From an uncultured Prevotella sp. (lineage in GTDB: Bacteria; Bacteroidota; Bacteroidia; Bacteroidales; Bacteroidaceae): DNA of 64,000 nucleotides. A program made the translations under genes and the position numbers. Below, piece by piece: positions 1 to 11,638 of this stretch; positions within the stretch are counted from its first letter, which is position 1; each line of letters opens with the position of its first letter. The notes under the pieces were generated by a model. It was not told the DNA's origin. It did no database searches and saw only the letters and a list, made by a program, of their open reading frames with translations. The stretch is taken from NCBI GenBank assembly GCA_900314935.1, contig OMXE01000010.1, positions 124,001 to 188,000 on the forward strand. The letters run 5' to 3'.

Positions 1-960
1 TTCATAGAAAGAAGTGACGGCGGTGTTATTACGGAAGTTTTCTCCGAGGGAAGTAATCTTCCTCACCTCCACGTTGTCGATCTTGCCATCGCTGTTCTCA
101 TCCCACCTGCTCAGACAGATCTGCTCCACTGCGTTATCCTTAAAGGAGAGGGCATCTGACAAACGGTAATGCTTGGGATAGACAACCGCATCACCCTCAT
201 AGAAAGCATGCTGGTCTTTATTCCAGTTCGCTGTTGTGGGAGCAATCTGGGTAACAGTTGCAGCCCTCAGTATATTCCTCATATTGGAGAACACCGTGAC
301 AGTGGCATTCGTACTGGTGGTGACAGCATCAATGGAGCTACCTTGATATACGGTCAAATCAAAATAATGTGGCGGTGTGGGATCACCTGAATACTGAGGA
401 TTATAAAAACCGCTAATGCATGTTGCAACACTTTGGATCTCTACGTCTGAAGAGAAAATCTTAATGGAACAAGCCGCCAATTCTCCATCTGTCTTGATCA
501 TCTCTATACCGGACAAGCCTGTGGATTTAATCTTCAGCTGCGGCCGGTCTTGGACAAACATCATATCGTTATAGAAAGACAGGTTATTGCAACAGTAGAT
601 GGCAATATACTCCGACTCAAGGGTGTTCACGCCTTTCATATAAATAGAGAACATCTGACTACCAGAAATAGGCACATTGTTCGCTTCGATTGCAGAGACA
701 CCGTAACCCTTGGCAATGATGGTGGCATTGTCAAGGTGGAGTTTGTGATTCACAGGATCGTAGGTAACACCGTGAGCCTCACAGCCATTGCCTTTGGCTG
801 CTACAGCCCCCTCAATATCATTGACATTGTCGGAGGTAATCTCTACTCCTGCTATCATCAAACCATAGGATTCAGGTTCGGCTTTCATCATTCCGGCGCA
901 AAGCAGCAACACCATTGCCACCAACACCCTCATCATGGGTTGTAGTTTCCTCTTTTCCAT
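1..960 (-). CDS. Secreted surface protein, probably BspA-like (3' end outside window)
   Basis: The frame is open for all 320 codons from an ATG at 960 to the left edge, so the C-terminus is missing. Residues 1-28 form a signal peptide: a KRK-containing start, a hydrophobic run (VLVAMVLLL) and a likely cleavage after MMKA. The middle looks like a beta-rich repeat region. Near residues 286-294 is a Ca-loop-like DENSDGKID, followed by a segment (about 304-320) ending TAVTSFYE, which resembles the start of BspA-type leucine-rich repeats common in Prevotella. The reading frame and secretion are seen directly; the BspA assignment is inference. It has its own promoter and is divergent in regulation from rpoC, whose terminator lies upstream of it. 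Confidence 0.8.
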   Translation of the reverse strand, partial: MEKRKLQPMMRVLVAMVLLLCAGMMKAEPESYGLMIAGVEITSDNVNDIEGAVAAKGNGCEAHGVTYDPVNHKLHLDNATIIAKGYGVSAIEANNVPISGSQMFSIYMKGVNTLESEYIAIYCCNNLSFYNDMMFVQDRPQLKIKSTGLSGIEMIKTDGELAACSIKIFSSDVEIQSVATCISGFYNPQYSGDPTPPHYFDLTVYQGSSIDAVTTSTNATVTVFSNMRNILRAATVTQIAPTTANWNKDQHAFYEGDAVVYPKHYRLSDALSFKDNAVEQICLSRWDENSDGKIDNVEVRKITSLGENFRNNTAVTSFYE

Positions 961-989
961 ATTGTCTAATTGTTGGTAATAATCTGCCG

Positions 990-1020
990 CAAAGATAAGA
1001 AATGTTCCTGATAATTACAA
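990..1020 (-). promoter_or_regulatory. Promoter of the BspA-like gene
   Basis: On the minus strand TTG at 1020-1018 is followed after 20 bases by TATCTTTG at 997-990. This matches the Bacteroidetes -33/-7 pattern. The ATG at 960 lies about 30 bases further on. Confidence 0.75.
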
Positions 1021-1041
1021 GAATATTCAAAGTAAAAAGAC

Positions 1042-1076
1042 AAAAAAAGAGACTGACAACAAATGCCAGTCTCTTT
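1042..1076 (-). terminator. Rho-independent terminator of rpoC
   Basis: A perfect 10-bp stem (AAAGAGACTG paired with CAGTCTCTTT) with an 11-base loop is followed by a T run on the minus strand, 23 bases after the rpoC stop codon. It ends the long ribosomal protein/RNA polymerase operon. Confidence 0.9.
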
Positions 1077-1098
1077 ATCGATATCGTGTTTATAAGGA

Positions 1099-4000
1099 TT
1101 ACTCCTCTAACACAGCCTCTTTCTCGGAGAAGTCGAGCACGTTCTTGCGGTTAGCCTGAATACGCTCATACTCCTCTTTCGAGCCCACGATGATCTTGTC
1201 GAACTCACGCAGACCAGTACCGGCAGGAATCAGGTGACCGCAGATCACGTTCTCCTTCATACCTTCCAAGGTATCTACCTTTCCGCGGATAGCAGCCTCG
1301 TTGAGCACCTTCGTCGTCTCCTGGAAGGAAGCGGCCGACATGAAACTCTTGGTCTGCAATGCTGCACGGGTAATACCCTGCAGGATCTGGGTTGAAGTAG
1401 CGGGCACGGCGTCACGAACCTGTACGGTACGGAGGTCACGACGCTTGAGCATAGAGTTCTCATCGCGCAGCTTACGGGCGGAAACGATCTGTCCTGCCTT
1501 CATGACCTCAGAGTCACCGGCATCAACAACCACCTTCTTACCCCAGATGCGGTCGTTCTCCTCTGCGAAATCAAGCTTGTCAACGATCTCCTGCTCCAGG
1601 AAGATGGTATCACCCGGGTCATTGATCTGCACCTTGCGCATCATCTGACGAACGATGATCTCGAAGTGCTTATCGTTGATCTTCACACCCTGCAGACGAT
1701 ACACGTCCTGAACTTCATTCACGATATACTCCTGAACGGCGGTCGGACCCTTGATGGCCAGGATATCGTTCGGTGTGATCACACCGTCGGAGAGCGGTGT
1801 ACCGGCACGTACGGCATCATGCTCCTGTACCAGGATCTGCTTCGACAGGGAAACAAGATACTTACGCTGGTCGCCTGTCTTAGAGGTAACGATAATCTCA
1901 CGGTTACCGCGTTTCACCTTACCCATGGTCACCTCACCGTCGATCTCAGATACGACAGCAGGGTTAGACGGGTTACGAGCCTCGAAGAGCTCGGTAACAC
2001 GCGGCAGACCACCAGTGATGTCACCACCCTTGGCAACGGTACGCGGAATCTTCACCAAAGTGGTACCTGTCTTGACGGTCTGACCGTCCTCAACAACCAC
2101 GTGACCACCTACAGGGAAGATATAGGTTCCGATAACCTCGCCATTGCTACCGATAATATCACAGGTAGGCACCAGATTCTTGTCGCGTGTCTCCGTGATG
2201 ATCTTCTCGGTCAGACCCGTGGTTTCGTCGGTCTCAGCCTTATAGGTACTGCCTTCCACCACATCCTTGAACTTCAAGGTACCGGCATATTCAGTAACGA
2301 TAACGGCGTTGAACGGATCCCAGCGGGCAATCATATCGCCCTTCTTCACCGTACTTCCATGCTTGAAGTAGAGAGAAGAACCGTAAGGTACGTTCATCGT
2401 AGAGAGTACGATGTTGGTGTGCGGATCAACGAAGCGGACCTCAGCCAGACGACTGACAACCATCTGACACTCGCGCTCACCAGTCTCGCCCTCCTCAGTG
2501 AAAGGAACGGCACGAAGCTCATCGAACTCCAGACGACTGTCGTTCTTGGCCACGATAGAAGCGTTGGCGGCAGCATTACCTGCCACACCACCGGCGTGGA
2601 ACGTACGAAGTGTAAGCTGTGTACCCGGCTCACCGATAGCCTGAGCGGCAATCACACCGACAGCCTCACCCTTCTGAACCATACGCTGGGTAGCGAGGTT
2701 ACGACCGTAGCACTTCATACAGACACCCTTCTTGCTCTCGCAAGTGAGTACCGAACGGATCTCGACACTCTCGATGGGTGATTCCTCGATGATTCGTGCC
2801 ACATCCTCGGTAATCTCCTCACCGGCAGAGATGATCTTCTCGCCTGTGGTGGGGTTGATGATATCGTGTACAGACACACGACCAAGGATACGCTCATACA
2901 ATGTAGAGATGGTCTCATCGCCGTTCTTCAGTGCTGTGCAAACCAGTCCGCGCAGCGTACCGCAGTCCTCTTCGGTGATGATCACATCGTGTGACACATC
3001 CACCAGACGACGAGTCAGGTAACCAGCATCGGCTGTCTTCATAGCGGTATCGGCAAGACCCTTACGAGCACCGTGAGTAGAGATGAAGTACTCGAGCACC
3101 GACATACCCTCTTTGAAGTTCGAGAGAATCGGGTTCTCAATGGTACCACGTCCTTCAGCACCTGCCTTCTGCGGCTTGGCCATCAAACCACGCATACCAG
3201 CCAGCTGTTTGATCTGGTCCTTAGAACCACGGGCTCCGGAATCCAGCATCATATAAACAGCGTTGAAGCCCTGGTCGGCCTCGGTCATCTGCTTCAGCAA
3301 GACCTCACCCAGACGGTTGTTGACATGTGTCCAGGCATCGATAACCTGGTTGTAACGCTCGTTGTCGGTGATGAAGCCCATGTTATAGTTATCGGTGATG
3401 GCTTGTACCTCATCATTACCTTTCTGTACCAACTCCTCCTTCTCCTTCGGGATGATGATATCATCGAGGTTGAAGGAAAGACCGGCGAGGTAAGCCATAC
3501 GGTAACCAAGGTTCTTGATACCATCGAGGAACTCACAAGCCTCAGCAAAACCAACATGCTTGATCACGTTGGCAATGATGTCACGCAATGACTTCTTAGA
3601 GATAATCGTATTGACGAAGCCCACCTCGTCGGGGATGATGCCATTAACGATGACACGTCCAACGGAGGTCTCCACCATATGGGTATAATACTCACCCTTC
3701 TCATCCTTGTCCTTCACCAGCACTTTCACCTGAGCGTGGAGGTCGCACTTACCCTCGTTGTGGGCAATGATAGCCTCCTCCGGACCGTAGAAGGTCAGAC
3801 CTTCACCCTTGGCACCCGGACGAATCTTTGTGATATAGTAAAGACCCAGCACCATATCCTGTGAAGGAACGGTGATTGGCGCACCATTGGCAGGGTTCAG
3901 GATGTTATGACTCTGCAGCATCAGGATCTGTGCCTCGAGTACAGCCTCGTTGCTCAACGGAAGGTGAACAGCCATCTGGTCACCGTCGAAGTCGGCATTG

Positions 4001-5433
4001 AAAGCCGTACATGCCAGCGGGTGCAACTGAATAGCCTTACCCTCGATGAGCTTCGGCTGGAAGGCCTGAATACCCAGACGGTGCAGTGTAGGAGCACGGT
4101 TCAGCAGTACGGGATGACCCTTCATCACGTTCTCCAGGATATCCCAGATCACCGGCTCACGGCGGTCAACGATCTTCTTGGCGCTCTTCACCGTCTTCAC
4201 GATACCGCGCTCAATGAGCTTACGGATGATGAACGGCTTATACAGCTCGGCTGCCATCAGCTTCGGCAGACCGCACTCGCCCATCTTCAGCTCAGGACCT
4301 ACCACGATTACCGAACGTGCTGAATAGTCAACACGCTTACCGAGCAAGTTCTGACGGAAGCGACCCTGCTTACCTTTCAGTGAGTCAGAGAGTGACTTCA
4401 GCGGACGGTTGCTGTCGCTCTTCACGGCAGACGACTTACGACTGTTGTCGAAGAGAGAGTCAACAGCCTCCTGCAACATACGCTTCTCGTTGCGGAGGAT
4501 CACCTCGGGAGCCTTGATCTCCATCAGTCTCTTCAGACGGTTGTTACGAATGATGACACGACGGTAGAGGTCGTTCAGGTCGGAAGTGGCGAAACGACCA
4601 CCATCCAGCGGTACCAACGGGCGCAACTCAGGAGGAGTAACAGGAATGATCTTCATGATCATCCACTCCGGTTTGTTGGTCTCCTGACTAACGCGGAAGG
4701 CCTCCACCACCTGCAGACGCTTCAGCGCCTCGGTCTTACGCTGCTGAGAAGAGTCGCTATTGGCACGGTCGCGCAGCTCATAGCTCAGAGAGTCGAGGTC
4801 GATACCCACGAGCAACTCGTAGATAGCCTCAGCACCCATCTTGGCAATGAACTTATTCGGATCGGAATCATCGAGATACTCATTGCCCTGGGGCAGACCC
4901 TCCAGGATTTCGATATACTCGTCCTCAGACAGCAGGTCCATCTTATGTGAACCGTTCACCTCGTTGCCTTCAGCATCTTTCTTTCCTTCCATCACACCCG
5001 GCTGGATGACGATGTACTTCTCATAATAGATAACTGCATCGAGTTTCTTGGTAGGAACGCCTAACAGATAACCGATCTTGTTGGGCAGGGAACGGAAGTA
5101 CCAGATATGTGCCACAGGCACCACCAGCTCGATATGTCCGGTACGCTCACGGCGCACCTTCTTCTCGGTCACCTCCACGCCGCATCGGTCGCATACAATT
5201 CCTTTATAACGGATACGCTTGTACTTACCGCAAGCACACTCATAGTCCTTGGTAGGACCGAAGATGCGCTCACAGAACAATCCATCGCGCTCGGGCTTGT
5301 ATGTACGATAGTTGATGGTCTCAGGCTTGGTAACCTCGCCGAAACTGCTCTCGAGGATCTCCTCGGGAGAAGCCAGTCCGATAGTAATCTTCGTGAAATT
5401 ACTCTTTATCTTGGAATCTTTCTTGAAAGCCAT
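1099..5433 (-). CDS. rpoC: DNA-directed RNA polymerase subunit beta'
   Basis: This 1444-residue protein is the largest subunit of core RNA polymerase and forms the catalytic cleft together with RpoB. The N-terminal zinc site is visible as C66-x-C68 and C81-x2-C84. The catalytic Mg loop NADFDGD is at 479-485, so the three aspartates that hold the active-site metal are intact. A trigger-loop sequence ([12 protein letters not shown]) is present. The length is normal for Bacteroidales. It is the last gene of the operon, 39 bases after rpoB, and is followed by a strong terminator. The rpoB-rpoC junction is filled by a heptamer repeat. Confidence 0.99.
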   Translation of the reverse strand: MAFKKDSKIKSNFTKITIGLASPEEILESSFGEVTKPETINYRTYKPERDGLFCERIFGPTKDYECACGKYKRIRYKGIVCDRCGVEVTEKKVRRERTGHIELVVPVAHIWYFRSLPNKIGYLLGVPTKKLDAVIYYEKYIVIQPGVMEGKKDAEGNEVNGSHKMDLLSEDEYIEILEGLPQGNEYLDDSDPNKFIAKMGAEAIYELLVGIDLDSLSYELRDRANSDSSQQRKTEALKRLQVVEAFRVSQETNKPEWMIMKIIPVTPPELRPLVPLDGGRFATSDLNDLYRRVIIRNNRLKRLMEIKAPEVILRNEKRMLQEAVDSLFDNSRKSSAVKSDSNRPLKSLSDSLKGKQGRFRQNLLGKRVDYSARSVIVVGPELKMGECGLPKLMAAELYKPFIIRKLIERGIVKTVKSAKKIVDRREPVIWDILENVMKGHPVLLNRAPTLHRLGIQAFQPKLIEGKAIQLHPLACTAFNADFDGDQMAVHLPLSNEAVLEAQILMLQSHNILNPANGAPITVPSQDMVLGLYYITKIRPGAKGEGLTFYGPEEAIIAHNEGKCDLHAQVKVLVKDKDEKGEYYTHMVETSVGRVIVNGIIPDEVGFVNTIISKKSLRDIIANVIKHVGFAEACEFLDGIKNLGYRMAYLAGLSFNLDDIIIPKEKEELVQKGNDEVQAITDNYNMGFITDNERYNQVIDAWTHVNNRLGEVLLKQMTEADQGFNAVYMMLDSGARGSKDQIKQLAGMRGLMAKPQKAGAEGRGTIENPILSNFKEGMSVLEYFISTHGARKGLADTAMKTADAGYLTRRLVDVSHDVIITEEDCGTLRGLVCTALKNGDETISTLYERILGRVSVHDIINPTTGEKIISAGEEITEDVARIIEESPIESVEIRSVLTCESKKGVCMKCYGRNLATQRMVQKGEAVGVIAAQAIGEPGTQLTLRTFHAGGVAGNAAANASIVAKNDSRLEFDELRAVPFTEEGETGERECQMVVSRLAEVRFVDPHTNIVLSTMNVPYGSSLYFKHGSTVKKGDMIARWDPFNAVIVTEYAGTLKFKDVVEGSTYKAETDETTGLTEKIITETRDKNLVPTCDIIGSNGEVIGTYIFPVGGHVVVEDGQTVKTGTTLVKIPRTVAKGGDITGGLPRVTELFEARNPSNPAVVSEIDGEVTMGKVKRGNREIIVTSKTGDQRKYLVSLSKQILVQEHDAVRAGTPLSDGVITPNDILAIKGPTAVQEYIVNEVQDVYRLQGVKINDKHFEIIVRQMMRKVQINDPGDTIFLEQEIVDKLDFAEENDRIWGKKVVVDAGDSEVMKAGQIVSARKLRDENSMLKRRDLRTVQVRDAVPATSTQILQGITRAALQTKSFMSAASFQETTKVLNEAAIRGKVDTLEGMKENVICGHLIPAGTGLREFDKIIVGSKEEYERIQANRKNVLDFSEKEAVLEE

Positions 5434-5437
5434 ATTT

Positions 5438-5470
5438 AATTTTCAATTTTCAATTTTCAATTTTCAATTC
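5438..5470. repeat. Heptamer tandem array, unit AATTTTC, between rpoB and rpoC
   Basis: About 4.7 copies of a 7-bp unit fill nearly the whole 39-bp rpoB-rpoC spacer, ending just before the rpoB stop codon. It is one of nine arrays in the window with a period of exactly 7 bp. Confidence 0.9.
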
Positions 5471-5472
5471 AC

Positions 5473-8400
5473 TTAGTCGAGACTTACACTTAAACCTAAG
5501 CCACGAAGCTCATGGAGCAACACATTCAGAGATTCGGGGATACCCGGCATCGGCATGGGCTCACCCTTCACGATGGCCTCGTATGCCTTTGAACGTCCCA
5601 CTACATCGTCAGACTTGATGGTCAGGATCTCCTGGAGCACATGACTGGCGCCGAAGGCCTCCAGTGCCCAAACCTCCATCTCACCGAAACGCTGACCACC
5701 GAACTGTGCCTTACCACCAAGTGGCTGCTGGGTAATCAAGCTGTACGGACCGATGGAACGTGCATGCATCTTGTCTTCAACCATATGACCGAGCTTGAGG
5801 AAGTAGGTGATACCAACCGTTGCGGGCTGGTCGAACTTCTCGCCGGTCTCACCATCATAGAGGTGAGTAGAACAGAGGCGCGGCAGACCGGCCTTGTCGG
5901 TCCATTCCTGCAGATCCTCCAGTTTAGCACCATCGAAGATCGGGGTTGCGAACTTCACACCCAAACGCTTACCGGCAGCACCGAGGATAGCCTCGAAGAT
6001 CTGACCGAGGTTCATACGTGAAGGCACACCCAGCGGGTTCAGTACCAGGTCAACAGGACGACCATCCTCCAAGAACGGCATATCCTCCTGACGTACCACC
6101 TTGGAAACGATACCCTTGTTACCGTGACGACCAGCGAGCTTATCACCCACACCGATCTTACGTTTCTTGGCCACATATACCTTGGCCATCTGCAGGATAC
6201 CAGAAGGCAGCTCATCACCGATGGTGATAGCGAGCTTACGGCGCTTCAACTCTGCATCAAGCAGCTTGTACTTCTTGATGTAGTTCATGATCAGCTTCTG
6301 AATGAGGTCATTCTTGTGCTCATCATTTGTCCAGCCGTTACTCTGGATTCCGTCGTACTCGAGATTCTTCAACGCAGCAACAGTGAACTTACTGCCCTTG
6401 GTGATGATCTCAGCACCTGTATAATCCTTCACACCTTGTGACACCTTACCCTTGGTAAGCGCCATCAGTTTATCGATCAGGATATCTCTCAAGTCGTTGA
6501 TCTTAGCTGCATACTCCTCATCGATCTTGGCCAGGATCACCTTGTCCTGCTGCTTGCTCTGACGTGTCTTGACGGCACGAGAGAACAGTTTCTTATCGAT
6601 GACGACACCTGTCAGCGACGGATTAGCCTTCAACGAGCTGTCCTTTACATCACCGGCCTTGTCACCGAAGATGGCGCGGAGCAGTTTCTCCTCAGGTGAA
6701 GGATCACTCTCACCCTTCGGTGAGATCTTTCCGATCAGGATGTCACCCGGTTCAACGCGGGCACCGACACGGATGATACCGTTGTCATCCAGATCCTTGG
6801 TAGCCTCCTCGCTGACATTTGGGATATCAGCAGTGAACTCCTCCATACCACGCTTGGTCTCGCGAACATCCAGCGAGTACTCATCAACATGTACGGAAGT
6901 AAGGATATCCTCACGGACCACACGCTCGTTGAGCACGATAGCATCCTCATAGTTGTAACCCTTCCAAGGCATGTAAGCCACGAGCAGGTTACGACCGAGT
7001 GCCAGCTCACCATTCTCTGTAGCATAACCCTCTGTCAAGATATCGCCAGCCTTTACGCGCTGACCCTTGTTACAGATAGGACGGAGGTCAACCACCATAT
7101 TCTGGTTGGTACGACGGAACTTCGGAATGCGGTATTCCTTCAAGGCGGGCTCGAAGCTCACGAACTCCTCATCCTCGGTACGGTCGTACAGGATACGGAT
7201 CGTGGTAGCATCCACATATTCAATCACACCATCACCTTCAGCGGTGATCATGGTACGGGAGTCTTCACAAACCTGCTTCTCAATACCAGTTCCTACGATA
7301 GGAGCCTCGTTATGAAGCAGAGGTACGGCCTGGCGCATCATGTTCGATCCCATCAATGCACGGTGAGCATCATCGTGCTCCAAGAAAGGAATCAAGCCAG
7401 CTGCGATAGAGGCGATCTGCTGTGGAGCCACGTCCATCAAGTCAACCTCTCCAGGAGCCACAACGGGGAAGTCAGCATCCTGACGGCACTTCACATAAGT
7501 ACGGATGAACGAACCGTCGTCCTTCAATGGAGCGTTACCCTGACCGATGATGTGATCCTCTTCCTCCTCAGCGGTGAGATAAACCACATCCTCGTTCTTC
7601 AGGTCAACAACACCGTCCTTCACCTTACGGTAAGGAGTCTCGATGAAACCGAGCTCATTGATCTTCGCATAGACACAGAGCGAAGAAATCAGACCGATGT
7701 TCGGACCTTCAGGACTCTCAATCGGACACAGACGACCATAGTGAGTATAGTGCACGTCACGCACCTCGAAACCTGCACGCTCACGAGACAGACCGCCAGG
7801 ACCGAGAGCCGACAGACGACGCTTGTGAGTAACCTCAGCCAGCGGGTTGGTCTGATCCATGAACTGACTCAGCGGATTGGTTCCGAAGAACGAGTTGATC
7901 ACGCTGGAGATGGTCTTGGCATTGATCAGGTCGGTAGGTGTGAACACCTCGTTGTCGCGAACGTTCATACGCTCGCGGATGGTACGGCTCATACGAGCCA
8001 GACCGATAGAGAACTGATTGCTCAACTGCTCACCCACCGTACGTACACGACGGTTGCTCAGGTGGTCGATATCATCAACGGTAGCATTTGAGTTCACCAG
8101 CTGAATGAGATACTTGATGATCTCTATAATATCTTCCTTGGTCAGGATACGGACATCCATATCCGTGTTCAGCCCCAGTTTCTTATTGATTCTGTAACGA
8201 CCCACATCACCCAAGTCATAACGCTTGTCAGAGAAGAAGAGGTTCTGGATCACCTCTCGAGCACTGGCATCATCAGCGGGATCAGCATTACGCAGCTGAC
8301 GGTAGATATAGTTCACAGCCTCCTGCTCACTATTACTCGGGTCTTTCTGCAGGGTATTGAAGATGATGGAGAACTTACTTGCTGTATCAGCATCCTTATG

Positions 8401-9285
8401 AACGAGGATGGTAGAAGCGCCGCTGTCGAGGATATCCTCAGCGTTCTCTTTAGTAATCTCCGTCTCGCGCTCCATGATCACCTCATTACGCTCGATGGAA
8501 GTCACCTCACCAGAGTCCTCATCCACGAAGTCTTCCGTCCAGCTCTTCAGCACACGGGCGGCGAGATGCTTGCCGATTACCTCCTTCATATTCTTCTTTG
8601 TCACCTTCACCTCCTCAGCGAGGTCGAAGATCTGGAGGATGTCCTTATCAGCCTCGAAACCGATGGCACGGAGAAGCGTTGTTACAGGCAGCTTCTTCTT
8701 TCGGTCGATGTAAGCATACATCACATTGTTGATATCGGTGGCGAACTCGATCCATGATCCCTTGAACGGAATGATACGGGCACTGTAAAGAACCGTACCA
8801 TTGGCGTGGATACCCTGACCGAAGAATACACCCGGTGAACGGTGCAGCTGAGAAACAACTACTCGCTCTGCGCCGTTGATGATAAACGTACCGTTGCTTG
8901 TCATGTACGGAATCGTACCCAGGAACACATCCGACACGATTGTCTCGAAGTCCTCATGGTCCGGATCAGTACAATACAGTTTCATCTTAGCCTTCAAAGG
9001 TACACTGTAGGTCAGACCACGCTCCAGACACTCGTCAATGGTGTAGCGGGGCGGGTCGATAAAGTAATCCAGGAACTCAAGAACGAAATTGTTCCTTGTG
9101 TCGGTTATAGGGAAGTTCTCTGCGAACACCTTATATAAACCGTCATTCTTGCGTTCCTCAGGCGGAGTATCTAACTGTAGGAAGTCCCTGAAAGACTTCA
9201 ATTGCACATCGAGGAAATCCGGATAGGGCATCGGATTCTTCACGCTGGCAAAGTTTATTCTGTTATCAACAATTCTTGAAACCAT
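5473..9285 (-). CDS. rpoB: DNA-directed RNA polymerase subunit beta
   Basis: This 1270-residue protein is the second-largest core RNA polymerase subunit. The rifampicin pocket is easily recognised: [10 protein letters not shown] followed by [20 protein letters not shown]. The residues equal to E. coli D516, H526 and S531 are D477, H487 and S492, so the common resistance changes are absent. The C-terminal part carries [10 protein letters not shown] and [21 protein letters not shown], typical of the family. It lies 143 bases downstream of rplL. That gap contains two stem-loops that could set the polymerase-to-ribosomal-protein ratio. Confidence 0.99.
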   Translation of the reverse strand: MVSRIVDNRINFASVKNPMPYPDFLDVQLKSFRDFLQLDTPPEERKNDGLYKVFAENFPITDTRNNFVLEFLDYFIDPPRYTIDECLERGLTYSVPLKAKMKLYCTDPDHEDFETIVSDVFLGTIPYMTSNGTFIINGAERVVVSQLHRSPGVFFGQGIHANGTVLYSARIIPFKGSWIEFATDINNVMYAYIDRKKKLPVTTLLRAIGFEADKDILQIFDLAEEVKVTKKNMKEVIGKHLAARVLKSWTEDFVDEDSGEVTSIERNEVIMERETEITKENAEDILDSGASTILVHKDADTASKFSIIFNTLQKDPSNSEQEAVNYIYRQLRNADPADDASAREVIQNLFFSDKRYDLGDVGRYRINKKLGLNTDMDVRILTKEDIIEIIKYLIQLVNSNATVDDIDHLSNRRVRTVGEQLSNQFSIGLARMSRTIRERMNVRDNEVFTPTDLINAKTISSVINSFFGTNPLSQFMDQTNPLAEVTHKRRLSALGPGGLSRERAGFEVRDVHYTHYGRLCPIESPEGPNIGLISSLCVYAKINELGFIETPYRKVKDGVVDLKNEDVVYLTAEEEEDHIIGQGNAPLKDDGSFIRTYVKCRQDADFPVVAPGEVDLMDVAPQQIASIAAGLIPFLEHDDAHRALMGSNMMRQAVPLLHNEAPIVGTGIEKQVCEDSRTMITAEGDGVIEYVDATTIRILYDRTEDEEFVSFEPALKEYRIPKFRRTNQNMVVDLRPICNKGQRVKAGDILTEGYATENGELALGRNLLVAYMPWKGYNYEDAIVLNERVVREDILTSVHVDEYSLDVRETKRGMEEFTADIPNVSEEATKDLDDNGIIRVGARVEPGDILIGKISPKGESDPSPEEKLLRAIFGDKAGDVKDSSLKANPSLTGVVIDKKLFSRAVKTRQSKQQDKVILAKIDEEYAAKINDLRDILIDKLMALTKGKVSQGVKDYTGAEIITKGSKFTVAALKNLEYDGIQSNGWTNDEHKNDLIQKLIMNYIKKYKLLDAELKRRKLAITIGDELPSGILQMAKVYVAKKRKIGVGDKLAGRHGNKGIVSKVVRQEDMPFLEDGRPVDLVLNPLGVPSRMNLGQIFEAILGAAGKRLGVKFATPIFDGAKLEDLQEWTDKAGLPRLCSTHLYDGETGEKFDQPATVGITYFLKLGHMVEDKMHARSIGPYSLITQQPLGGKAQFGGQRFGEMEVWALEAFGASHVLQEILTIKSDDVVGRSKAYEAIVKGEPMPMPGIPESLNVLLHELRGLGLSVSLD

Positions 9286-9318
9286 CTAAAATAAAAAATG
9301 TTTGGTTTTGAAAAAATC

Positions 9319-9354
9319 CCGGAGTAACCGGAGATTCCGGATTTTCCGGAATTC
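9319..9354. repeat. Four 9-bp CCGGA-type units between rplL and rpoB
   Basis: Four consecutive 9-bp units each begin CCGGA. Two of them form a perfect 7-bp hairpin (TTCCGGA, 3-base loop, TCCGGAA at 9335-9351). On the minus strand the last unit is followed by a run of six T, so the segment could act as a weak terminator or as an RNA processing or protein-binding site in the rpoBC leader. Confidence 0.5.
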
Positions 9355-9365
9355 TGCCTTTTAGA

Positions 9366-9406
9366 CAAGAAAAGGTTAGGACTCCCCTACTTAGGAAATC
9401 CTAACC
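9366..9406 (-). terminator. Attenuator-like hairpin between rplL and rpoB
   Basis: On the minus strand GGTTAGGA (9406-9399) pairs perfectly with TCCTAACC (9381-9374) across a 17-base loop and is followed by TTTTCTT. It stands between rplL and rpoB, where partial termination is known in other bacteria. Confidence 0.65.
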
Positions 9407-9428
9407 CGTATATGAGTAACAAACCCGA

Positions 9429-9806
9429 TTATTTGAGCTCTACCTCAGCACCAGCTGCCTCGATAGTCTTCTTCAGGTTCTCAGCCTCGTCCTTTGACAG
9501 GCCCTCTTTCAGAGTAGAAGGAGCACCGTCTACGAGATCCTTAGCCTCTTTCAGACCAAGACCGCAAGCTTCCTTCACAGCCTTTACAACCTGGAGCTTA
9601 GCAGCACCAGCAGACTTCAGAACTACATCAAAAGATGACTTCTCCTCAGCTGCCTCAGCTGCGCCAGCAGCAGGACCTGCAGCAACTGCAACAGCTGCAG
9701 CAGCAGGCTCAATTCCGTACTCGTCCTTCAGGACTGTTGCCAACTCGTTAACTTCTTTTACTGTAAGGTTTACCAACTCTTCAGCAATAGCTTTAATATC
9801 TGCCAT
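9429..9806 (-). CDS. rplL: 50S ribosomal protein L7/L12
   Basis: This 125-residue acidic stalk protein has the two-part family layout: an N-terminal dimerisation domain (about 1-35), an Ala/Gly-rich hinge (about 36-52, [14 protein letters not shown]) and a C-terminal factor-binding domain with [17 protein letters not shown]. Dimers bind L10 and recruit elongation and release factors to the ribosome. It lies 47 bases after rplJ in the same operon. The attenuator-like hairpin that follows would let rplL be transcribed more than rpoBC, fitting the need for several L7/L12 copies per ribosome. Confidence 0.98.
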   Translation of the reverse strand: MADIKAIAEELVNLTVKEVNELATVLKDEYGIEPAAAAVAVAAGPAAGAAEAAEEKSSFDVVLKSAGAAKLQVVKAVKEACGLGLKEAKDLVDGAPSTLKEGLSKDEAENLKKTIEAAGAEVELK

Positions 9807-9853
9807 TTTTATTTAAATTTTTAATTGTTTTTAATGTGAATACTCTGGTTCGC

Positions 9854-10369
9854 TTATTGGTTACGCTCAGCGATAGCGTCAAGCAATCCGTGAATCTTGC
9901 CACCAGCGTTCAAGCCAGAAACAACATTCTTGATCGGAGACTGCAGCAAAGCCACGATGTCGGCGATCACCTCGTTCTTGCTCTTGATAGATGCCAGTTC
10001 ATCCAGCTTGTCAGCACCAATATAGATGCCCTCCTCTGCGTAAGCAGCCTTCAAAGCCGGAATACCCTGCTTCTTATACTCTTTCAGCATTTTGGCCGGA
10101 ACGTTTGCAGTGTTGCAGAACATCACGGCTGTACTGCCTTTCAAAGTCTCATACAAAGGCTCAAAATCAACTTCTGATGCCTCGAAAGCCTTGTGAAGAA
10201 GCGTGTTCTTCACTACTACCATCTTGATCTCATTCTTGAAGCACTTGCGACGGAGATCACTTGTATCCTTGGCGTTCAGTCCGGAGACATCAACCAGGTA
10301 GAAATGTGCATACTCCTTCAGCTTCTCACCAAGTTCAACGATGATAGTATCTTTTACTTCCTTTCTCAT
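9854..10369 (-). CDS. rplJ: 50S ribosomal protein L10
   Basis: This 171-residue stalk base protein anchors L7/L12 dimers through its C-terminal helix and binds 23S rRNA with its N-terminal globular domain. Family sequence is clear: VDVSGLNAKDTSDLRRKC near residue 27 and VVVKNTLLHKAF near residue 52. It sits between rplA (19-base gap) and rplL, the standard order. In E. coli L10 represses its own operon by binding the leader. The gap here is too short for a separate leader, so any such control would have to act inside the rplA region. Confidence 0.98.
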   Translation of the reverse strand: MRKEVKDTIIVELGEKLKEYAHFYLVDVSGLNAKDTSDLRRKCFKNEIKMVVVKNTLLHKAFEASEVDFEPLYETLKGSTAVMFCNTANVPAKMLKEYKKQGIPALKAAYAEEGIYIGADKLDELASIKSKNEVIADIVALLQSPIKNVVSGLNAGGKIHGLLDAIAERNQ

Positions 10370-10388
10370 TTTTCGTTTTCTTTAAAAA

Positions 10389-11081
10389 TTACTCAATAGT
10401 CTTGGGATCTACCTTGACACCAATACTCATCGTACTTGAGAGATAAATGCTCTTGATATAAGTACCCTTAGCAGCAGCGGGCTTCAGTTTGATTACGGTA
10501 GCGATGAACTCCTTGGCATTGCCGTAGAGCTGCTCGGGGGTCATGCTGACCTTACCGATTGACGTGTGGATAATACCAGCCTTGTCAACCTTGAAGTCAA
10601 TCTTACCCTGCTTCACTTCCTTAACTGCCTTTGCTACATCCATAGTAACAGTGCCGCTCTTGGGGTTCGGCATCAATCCACGGGGACCGAGCACACGGCC
10701 CAGAGGACCGATCTTACCCATACAAGAAGGCATCGTAATAATCACATCAATGTCTGTCCAGCCACCCTTGATCTTATCGATATACTCGTCAAGACCAACA
10801 TAGTCGGCTCCAGCTTCCTTGGCAGCAGCTTCCTGATCGGGAGTACAGAGCGCGAGCACGCGAGTAACCTTACCAGTTCCGTTCGGCAGCGACACAACGC
10901 CACGAACCATCTGGTTAGCCTTACGCGGGTCAACGCCCAGTCGCACGTCGATATCTACTGAAGCATCGAACTTGGTTGTGGTGATTTCCTTAACCAGCTC
11001 GGTAGCCTCCTGTAAAGAGTATGCTTTCCCTGCTTCAACCTTATCGGCAACTGCTTTCTGATTCTTTGTCAGTTTACTCAT
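10389..11081 (-). CDS. rplA: 50S ribosomal protein L1
   Basis: This 230-residue protein of the mobile L1 stalk assists release of deacylated tRNA from the E site. The diagnostic loop [19 protein letters not shown] is present, as is [10 protein letters not shown] just before it. Length is normal. It follows rplK by 24 bases and precedes rplJ by 19 bases. In many bacteria L1 also represses translation of rplKA by binding the mRNA leader. The leader here (11547-11638) contains a short AGCCA/TGGCT stem, but I see no convincing copy of the known L1 target. Confidence 0.98.
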   Translation of the reverse strand: MSKLTKNQKAVADKVEAGKAYSLQEATELVKEITTTKFDASVDIDVRLGVDPRKANQMVRGVVSLPNGTGKVTRVLALCTPDQEAAAKEAGADYVGLDEYIDKIKGGWTDIDVIITMPSCMGKIGPLGRVLGPRGLMPNPKSGTVTMDVAKAVKEVKQGKIDFKVDKAGIIHTSIGKVSMTPEQLYGNAKEFIATVIKLKPAAAKGTYIKSIYLSSTMSIGVKVDPKTIE

Positions 11082-11105
11082 TTTCTTTAAAATTGAAGTT
11101 ATAAA

Positions 11106-11546
11106 TTATTTTCCAGGGAAGTCCCCCTTTACAGTAATACCCATACTACGTGCAGTTCCGGCAACCAACTTCATGGCACTCTCCACTGTGAAACAGTTGA
11201 GGTCGGCCATCTTGTCCTCTGCAATAGCTCTTACCTGATCCCAGGTAACAGAAGCAACCTTCTTACGGTTCGGTTCCGAAGAGCCTCCCTTTACCTTGGC
11301 TGCCTCAAGAAGCTGAACAGCAGCAGGAGAAGTCTTGATCTCGAAGCTGTATGACTTATCGGTGTAGTAAGTGATAACGACGGGCAATACCTTACCTGCC
11401 TTATCCTGGGTTCTGGCGTTGAACTCCTTGCAGAATCCCATGATATTGATACCTTTAGAACCCAAAGCAGGTCCTACTGGTGGTGAAGGATTCGCAGCGC
11501 CACCTTTAATCTGTAATTTGATTAATCCAGCAACTTCTTTAGCCAT
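11106..11546 (-). CDS. rplK: 50S ribosomal protein L11
   Basis: This 146-residue protein binds the GTPase-associated region of 23S rRNA and is needed for stringent-response sensing and factor binding. The N-terminal signature [20 protein letters not shown] is intact, including the proline-rich hinge, as is the C-terminal RNA-binding part ending [12 protein letters not shown]. It follows nusG by 92 bases and starts the ribosomal protein part of the operon. Confidence 0.98.
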   Translation of the reverse strand: MAKEVAGLIKLQIKGGAANPSPPVGPALGSKGINIMGFCKEFNARTQDKAGKVLPVVITYYTDKSYSFEIKTSPAAVQLLEAAKVKGGSSEPNRKKVASVTWDQVRAIAEDKMADLNCFTVESAMKLVAGTARSMGITVKGDFPGK

Positions 11547-11638
11547 TTTGTTTATAAATTAATTGAATTCATTACTAGCCAAGTCGGCTTGCGCCTTCCT
11601 GGCTGAATATAAAAGAACCGGTGCCCGTAACATGCGAC

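Noticed and set aside
6889..8091. 400-codon plus-strand frame inside rpoB
   Set aside because: It lies fully within the conserved rpoB sequence and its translation has no recognisable family. The same applies to 1666-2781 inside rpoC and 55309-56553 opposite gpmI.
11547..11638. L1-binding or riboswitch-like leader before rplK
   Set aside because: Only a short AGCCA/TGGCT stem is visible; it does not match the known L1 target or any riboswitch core I can identify.
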